The notes under the pieces: generated by a model
What the model was told of the DNA's origin: nothing
What the model saw: only the letters and a program-made list of their open reading frames with translations
The model's database searches: none
Shown here: positions 60,151 to 64,000 of the stretch, in pieces
Numbering within the stretch: the first letter of the stretch is position 1
Layout of the letters: each line of letters opens with the position of its first letter
DNA from: Arthrobacter sp. ISL-5
GTDB taxonomy: Bacteria; Actinomycetota; Actinomycetes; Actinomycetales; Micrococcaceae
Direction of reading: 5' to 3'
DNA length: 64,000 bases
Assembly (NCBI RefSeq): GCF_018613835.1
Contig: NZ_JAGGPM010000046.1
Coordinates: forward strand, 1 to 64,000
Translations under genes and position numbers: made by a program

Positions 60151-61191
60151 CTAAGGGGTGAGGGTTTGTAGTATCTGCATCGCTGTTCCTTCGATGGTTC
60201 GGTCATAGCCTGTTCCGGCCCAAAGATTGACTCGGTGAGGATCGCCGGCTTTAGCCGCCGCCGCCCGGATGGGTGTCGTCATGTGATGAACCTCCGGATA
60301 CCCTGCAGGTGCCGACGGATCGTGGTCCTTCATGAACGCGTTGTAAAGGCCGCGGGCGTACCTTCCCGAAAATGCCCTGGTCATCCGCGTTGTGGTGAAT
60401 TCAGGAGCGGAAAGCGCTGCCCGGTGGACAGGGCGGGTGCCGGCTTCAGCCGCCCGCAGGAAGGCAGTTCCGGCTTGGACAGCTATGGCCCCGTTCGCGA
60501 GCAAACGAGCGACTTCGGCGCTTGTGGCGATGCCGCCTGCTGCAATGACAGGAAGCTCTACCGCTTTAAGGACCTGTTCCAGCAGGGGACCAAGCGGAGT
60601 CTCATCGATGGGCGCTGTTGCTTGGAAGGTGCCGCGGTGTCCTCCGGCTTCGGGACCTTGCACGCAGAGAGCGTCGGCACCCGCTTCCGCTGCCGCAACG
60701 GCTTCGGCCACCGTCGTGACTGTCATGAGGACGGAAATTCCTGACTCCTGCAGCCTTTTGACGACCGACGCCTCCGGGACGTCAAAAGTGAAGGAAACGA
60801 CGGCGGGAGCGAGGCTTTGGACGACGTCGAGCTTGTTGTCCCAGTCGTCGTCGTCAAACTTCGGATGGCCGACATCAACCCCGTATCGCCGGGCGTCCAG
60901 ACCAAGCTCTGCAGCATAATCACTCAATCCTGCAGGGTCGGCGAATGATGCCTGGGGCACGAAAAGATTGACGCCAAATGGCGCCGACGTGAGTTCGCGT
61001 GTCCGTTTCATCTCACTCTCCACCTGCTCCGCGGTCTTGTATCCTGCGGCCAGGAATCCAACGCCTCCGCCCGAACTCACGGCGGCGGCTAGTTCCGGGG
61101 TAGATGGGCCGCCTGCCATTGGGGCCTGGAGAATTGGCCGTTCCAAAGAGCGATAGTCAATCGGGTGACCGAAGTTCGTGGAGGAGGACAT
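60151..61191 (-). CDS. Nitronate monooxygenase (2-nitropropane dioxygenase family)
   Basis: 346 aa FMN TIM-barrel enzyme. The N-terminal QAPMAGGPSTPELAAAVSS, GADALCVQGPEAGGH (flavin phosphate) and AAGGIATSAEVARLLANGAIAV are diagnostic. Oxidises nitronates (toxic propionate-3-nitronate) to carbonyl compounds and nitrite. Divergent from a LysR gene across a gap with a strong LysR-type operator, so induction by a nitronate or related molecule is likely. Confidence 0.88.
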   Translation of the reverse strand: MSSSTNFGHPIDYRSLERPILQAPMAGGPSTPELAAAVSSGGGVGFLAAGYKTAEQVESEMKRTRELTSAPFGVNLFVPQASFADPAGLSDYAAELGLDARRYGVDVGHPKFDDDDWDNKLDVVQSLAPAVVSFTFDVPEASVVKRLQESGISVLMTVTTVAEAVAAAEAGADALCVQGPEAGGHRGTFQATAPIDETPLGPLLEQVLKAVELPVIAAGGIATSAEVARLLANGAIAVQAGTAFLRAAEAGTRPVHRAALSAPEFTTTRMTRAFSGRYARGLYNAFMKDHDPSAPAGYPEVHHMTTPIRAAAAKAGDPHRVNLWAGTGYDRTIEGTAMQILQTLTP

Positions 61192-61350
61192 TCTTATATT
61201 CGCTTTCCTTGAACGTTCGACTTTGGCTGAGGGAGATGTCTCGAGAAGGCGTCCTGAAGCACAGAATCCGGATGTCAGTACGACTGCACGTAGTACCGCC
61301 CGAGAAGGTGTGTTTGGGGAGCCACCTATTCAGTGAAGCAGCCGACACCA

Positions 61351-61375
61351 TCCGGAACAAGCGAATAATTCCGGA
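61351..61375. promoter_or_regulatory. LysR-type operator (perfect 7-bp arms, 11-bp spacer)
   Basis: TCCGGAA at 61351-61357 and TTCCGGA at 61369-61375 are perfect inverted arms around an 11-bp spacer, the T-N11-A architecture of LysR sites. It ends 10 bp before the lysR -10 box and lies 160 bp from the nitronate monooxygenase start, fitting autorepression and divergent activation. Confidence 0.65.
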
Positions 61376-61384
61376 CACATAGTT

Positions 61385-61390
61385 TATTAT
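61385..61390 (+). promoter_or_regulatory. -10 box of lysR
   Basis: TATTAT, 6 nt ahead of the ATG at 61397, pointing to a leaderless mRNA and supporting that ATG over the upstream TTG. Confidence 0.5.
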
Positions 61391-61396
61391 TTGTGG

Positions 61397-62320
61397 ATGG
61401 ACATCCGGCGGTTGGAGCTTCTTCGCGAGCTCAGGGATCGGGGGAGCGTTCGTGCAGTTGCCGAGGCGACAAATCGCAGCACCTCATCTGTCTCCCAGCA
61501 ACTCAAGCTGCTGGAACGTGAATCTGGAGTCCCCCTTACCGAACGCGTCGGCCGGGGAGTGAGGCTAACCGATGCCGGCCGCGCCCTCGCCGTCAGCGCG
61601 GACAGAGTCATCGTGGCGATGGCTGAATCCCAGGCAATGTGGGATGAATTCAGACACCGCCCGACAGGCACCGTGACACTGCTCAGCTTCCCGTCGGCCG
61701 CCCGGCTCATTCTTCCCCCACTACTGCTATCCCTGGCGAAGAGGCCAGAACTCCGTGTCCTTTGCCAGGACCGGATCGCCCAGGAAGATGAATTTATCGG
61801 CTTGACCACCGATTTCGATGTAGTCATCGCACACTCGAACCAGCTGTCACCGGCCTGGCAGGGAGCGGACCTGGCCATATTCTCCTTGTTCACGGAACCG
61901 TTTGATATAGCCCTACCGCTCAATCACCCGCTGGCCCATTCAGAGTCCATCGAACCCGCAGATCTCGCGGGCGAGACTTGGATTGGTGTGCCGGAGGGCT
62001 TTCCCTACCACGGTGTTATTGCTGAGGTGCAGGCAGTTACTGGTTCGCCGGCACGCGTCCTGCAGCGCTTCTCCGATTTCAGCATCACAGAACAGCTTGT
62101 TGCCGCTGGGCTAGGTATCGCAGCTCTACCTAGCTACACGACTCGTGCGTCCCAAGCCGGGCGCTTTGTTCTCCGGCCCTTGACCGGGGGTACTGCTCAG
62201 CGACAGGTTGCTCTTCTGTCCAGGCACGAGAAGGCCTCCCGGCTTGCAGTCCGCCAGGTCATCGACGAAGTCCTCAAAGCCACGGCGCCCTGGCGCCCGG
62301 CGGGGGCTGGGAGTATGTAG
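61397..62320 (+). CDS. LysR-family transcriptional regulator
   Basis: 307 aa from ATG 61397. Helix-turn-helix at about 17-40 (SVRAVAEATNRSTSSVSQQL), then the linker helix and a two-lobe effector domain (about 85-300) with ITEQLVAAGLGIAALPSY, the usual hinge motif. It is divergent from the nitronate monooxygenase gene and reads away from the shared operator, the standard LysR layout. Some sequence features (RRLELLRELRDRGS) match the short-helix LysR subgroup common in actinobacteria. Effector unknown. Confidence 0.88.
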   Translation: MDIRRLELLRELRDRGSVRAVAEATNRSTSSVSQQLKLLERESGVPLTERVGRGVRLTDAGRALAVSADRVIVAMAESQAMWDEFRHRPTGTVTLLSFPSAARLILPPLLLSLAKRPELRVLCQDRIAQEDEFIGLTTDFDVVIAHSNQLSPAWQGADLAIFSLFTEPFDIALPLNHPLAHSESIEPADLAGETWIGVPEGFPYHGVIAEVQAVTGSPARVLQRFSDFSITEQLVAAGLGIAALPSYTTRASQAGRFVLRPLTGGTAQRQVALLSRHEKASRLAVRQVIDEVLKATAPWRPAGAGSM

Positions 62321-62435
62321 TAGTACCCGTAAGGACCCAGGCGTTTACCTGTCGGCACCAGGCCGAAAATGAGGCCGGACTGTCAGCGGCTAGCAGCCGG
62401 ACAAAACTGTCGCGTTGGATGCCGGGCCCGCGAGG

Positions 62436-63752
62436 CTAGCTGAAGTTCTTTCGGTGCGCCTTGATGGCTGCGACGTAGCTCTTAGTATCGGAATACATGC
62501 CGTGCTTGCTGACGGAGTACTGGCCCTGGTAGTAACCGGCGATCGCGTAGTCCAGGTTCTTGCTGGTCCGGATCAGCTGCCGGATGATGGCTACGCCGGC
62601 GGTCGCGTTGTCATACGGGTCAAGCAGGTTCAGCTTGCGTCCCACAAGATCGGATGCCCACTCGCCGGAGGACGGGATGACCTGCATCGTCCCGATGGCG
62701 TTCGCCGGGGACACCGCGCGCTGGTTGAATCCGGACTCCTGGTAGGCGAAGGCCTGGGCAAGCGCGGGATCCACTCCCATCCGGCGGGCCGTGTCAGCCA
62801 CGATGGACTGCATCTGCGCCAGCGACGGGACCGGCGAGGCGTTCAGCAGTGCCTTGTTCTTGTTGGCGGAGCTGACCACGGCGGCCGGGTACGTGAACCC
62901 GAGGAAGGAACTGGGCACCAGAGGTGTCACGCTCGACGCCGGCTGGACGGCCGACGCCTTTCCTGGAATGACGAGCTTGTGCCCAGGGTAAATAACGCTG
63001 GTCAATTTGAGCCGGTTCGCCGACAGGACATCGGCCAGCCGCACGCCGTGCCTCGACGCGATGCCGGACAACGTATCCCCGGCTTTGATGACATACGAGC
63101 CCGAGCGCGGGGCAGCAGATGCTGCCGGTTTGACGGCCGGTGACGCTGCCACGCCCGATCCGATGCGGATCTTCTGGCCCGGGTAGATGATGGAGGACAG
63201 CTTCAGGCGGTTCCAGCTGAGGAGCTGGGAGAGCTTGACGCCGTGCCGCGCAGCGATGCCGCCCAGGGTGTCCCCGGACTTCACGGTGTAGGTCCTGCTG
63301 CTCGTGCCGGCAGGAGCAGCGGTGGCCGCCGCCTTCGTCGCCGCCGAGCCGGTCAGCTTGATCCGCTGGCCCGGGTAGATCACGGAGGTCGATTTCAGGT
63401 TGTTGAGCTTGAGCACCGCCGTGGTGCTGAGGCCGTAACGCCCGGCAATGCCGCTGACCGTGTCGCCCCGGACAACCGTGTGGGCGGCCGGAGCCACGCG
63501 TGCCGGCTGCAGGCCGGCGGGAATCGCGGCAGGTACGGATGCGGGGGGAATGATGCCGGCCATGACGGCGGCGGCTTGTGCCTCGATGGCGGCGGCGAGC
63601 GTCGCAGGAATGGCACTGGGCCGGGACTCCGCTGCCGCGGGCTGGGCCACAGCAAGGGAGGAGAGCATGACGGCGGGCAGTGTTGCCGTCGTCGCCGCAA
63701 TCATGGGCAAGCTCGGCCGGGGAGGCTGCTTGGGTGAGCGGGTCGTCGTCAT
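62436..63752 (-). CDS. Secreted lytic transglycosylase with three LysM domains
   Basis: 438 aa. Signal peptide to about residue 41 (AVAQPAAA). LysM domains at about 91-133, 154-197 and 219-263 share the YPGQ/YPGH ending and GDT...GIA opening. A transglycosylase SLT domain covers about 312-420, with likely catalytic Glu339 (FAYQES) and NAIGTMQVIPSSG. It cleaves peptidoglycan glycan strands outside the cell. Ala-rich linkers join the modules. A second, non-accessory gene marking return to core sequence after the inserted block. Confidence 0.92.
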   Translation of the reverse strand: MTTTRSPKQPPRPSLPMIAATTATLPAVMLSSLAVAQPAAAESRPSAIPATLAAAIEAQAAAVMAGIIPPASVPAAIPAGLQPARVAPAAHTVVRGDTVSGIAGRYGLSTTAVLKLNNLKSTSVIYPGQRIKLTGSAATKAAATAAPAGTSSRTYTVKSGDTLGGIAARHGVKLSQLLSWNRLKLSSIIYPGQKIRIGSGVAASPAVKPAASAAPRSGSYVIKAGDTLSGIASRHGVRLADVLSANRLKLTSVIYPGHKLVIPGKASAVQPASSVTPLVPSSFLGFTYPAAVVSSANKNKALLNASPVPSLAQMQSIVADTARRMGVDPALAQAFAYQESGFNQRAVSPANAIGTMQVIPSSGEWASDLVGRKLNLLDPYDNATAGVAIIRQLIRTSKNLDYAIAGYYQGQYSVSKHGMYSDTKSYVAAIKAHRKNFS

Positions 63753-64000
63753 GGGAAAGATCCTCTTCTCAGCGGCGAAATGCTGTCGGTCAGGCCAGTG
63801 TGACTATTGGTACCAATGTTACTTGAGATAATCCTGTTACAAATGTGACCTATGAGAATCTCTCACGATTTCGCAAATAGCACAAGAATTGACAGACGTG
63901 CAGAAAGTCAGGGTATTCGGGTGTGTCGCGCCCGGATAGCGGCTGAATCGCGCCGGGGTGCCAGTCTGACTAGGCGCGCGGGCGCCCGGCGTGGCAACCT
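63753..64000. other. Upstream region of the LysM transglycosylase gene
   Basis: 248 bp to the window edge, no gene seen. It contains a 12-bp perfect palindrome (63806-63817) and a TGAGA-ATC-TCTCA inverted repeat (63853-63865). Actinobacterial cell-wall hydrolase genes are often under c-di-AMP riboswitches; the conserved core of that riboswitch is not visible here. Confidence 0.5.
63806..63817. promoter_or_regulatory. 12-bp perfect palindrome upstream of LysM gene
   Basis: ATTGGTACCAAT is fully symmetric and lies 53 bp upstream of the start codon of the minus-strand transglycosylase gene, so it is a candidate operator. Confidence 0.4.

Noticed and set aside
59128..61191. DNA-repair or defence island from Mug and nitronate genes
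   Set aside because: Mug is a lone repair gene with no nuclease, methylase or defence partner nearby.
63753..64000. c-di-AMP (ydaO) riboswitch upstream of the LysM gene
   Set aside because: The conserved core of that riboswitch could not be recognised by eye on the minus strand; a covariance search would decide.

Overview
The window is high-GC actinobacterial chromosome, most likely from the Arthrobacter/Pseudarthrobacter group (Micrococcales). This rests on gene content and on gene order shared with Mycobacterium tuberculosis (tlyA-nadK-recN, pyrG-ADPRase-xerD, parA-scpA-scpB-rluB-cmk-der, gcvH-garA-ftsR-bfn-merR, aroG-pknL). The assignment to genus is inference; no rRNA gene is present.

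Layout. 1-450: non-coding, with 32-bp tandem repeats. 450-4549 (minus): secreted multicopper oxidase and a CopD-CtaG fusion (copper handling). 4881-11398 (plus): TPR protein, HAD phosphatase, small protein, tlyA, nadK, recN. 11557-15092: pyrG, ADP-ribose pyrophosphatase, xerD. 15192-17216: MutT-type Nudix, ECF sigma factor and a membrane partner. 17295-23662: 2-methylcitrate cycle, with gntR-prpD-prpB-prpC on the minus strand divergent from prpE; two TGTATACA palindromes lie between them. 23676-27522: DcuS/DcuR-type two-component system divergent from a dctA-type transporter. 27785-35727: parA, scpAB, rluB, tyrA, cmk, plsC and der, then tRNA-Pro(GGG). 36030-40130: DNA glycosylase, then gcvH-garA-ftsR-bfn-merR. 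40237-46368: orphan ParA, pyruvate carboxylase and a MinD-like ATPase with a long disordered N-terminus. 46443-54384: fadD, ROK glucokinase, small membrane protein, two tandem alpha/beta hydrolases, acyltransferase and class II DAHP synthase. 54461-56668: PASTA Ser/Thr kinase.

56670-62400 looks like an accessory insertion. It holds a frameshifted transposon-type ATPase remnant, a fragment of a DJ-1/PfpI-like gene, a TDT transporter with divergent TetR, a Mug glycosylase, a muconolactone-isomerase-like protein, a nitronate monooxygenase and a divergent LysR regulator with a clear inverted-repeat operator. Core genes resume with a LysM lytic transglycosylase at 62436-63752.

Functional links: propionyl-CoA made by PrpE feeds PrpC/PrpD/PrpB to give succinate and pyruvate. 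DctA imports C4-dicarboxylates and pyruvate carboxylase refills oxaloacetate. GarA is known to tune 2-oxoglutarate and glutamate flux, so central carbon metabolism is heavily represented. Several genes have a TANNNT -10 box 6-8 nt before the start codon, which suggests leaderless mRNAs. I found no CRISPR array, intact insertion sequence, prophage or recognisable defence system. The best candidates for something new are the regulatory DNA elements, the MinD-like ATPase and the LysR/nitronate monooxygenase/MIase-like module.
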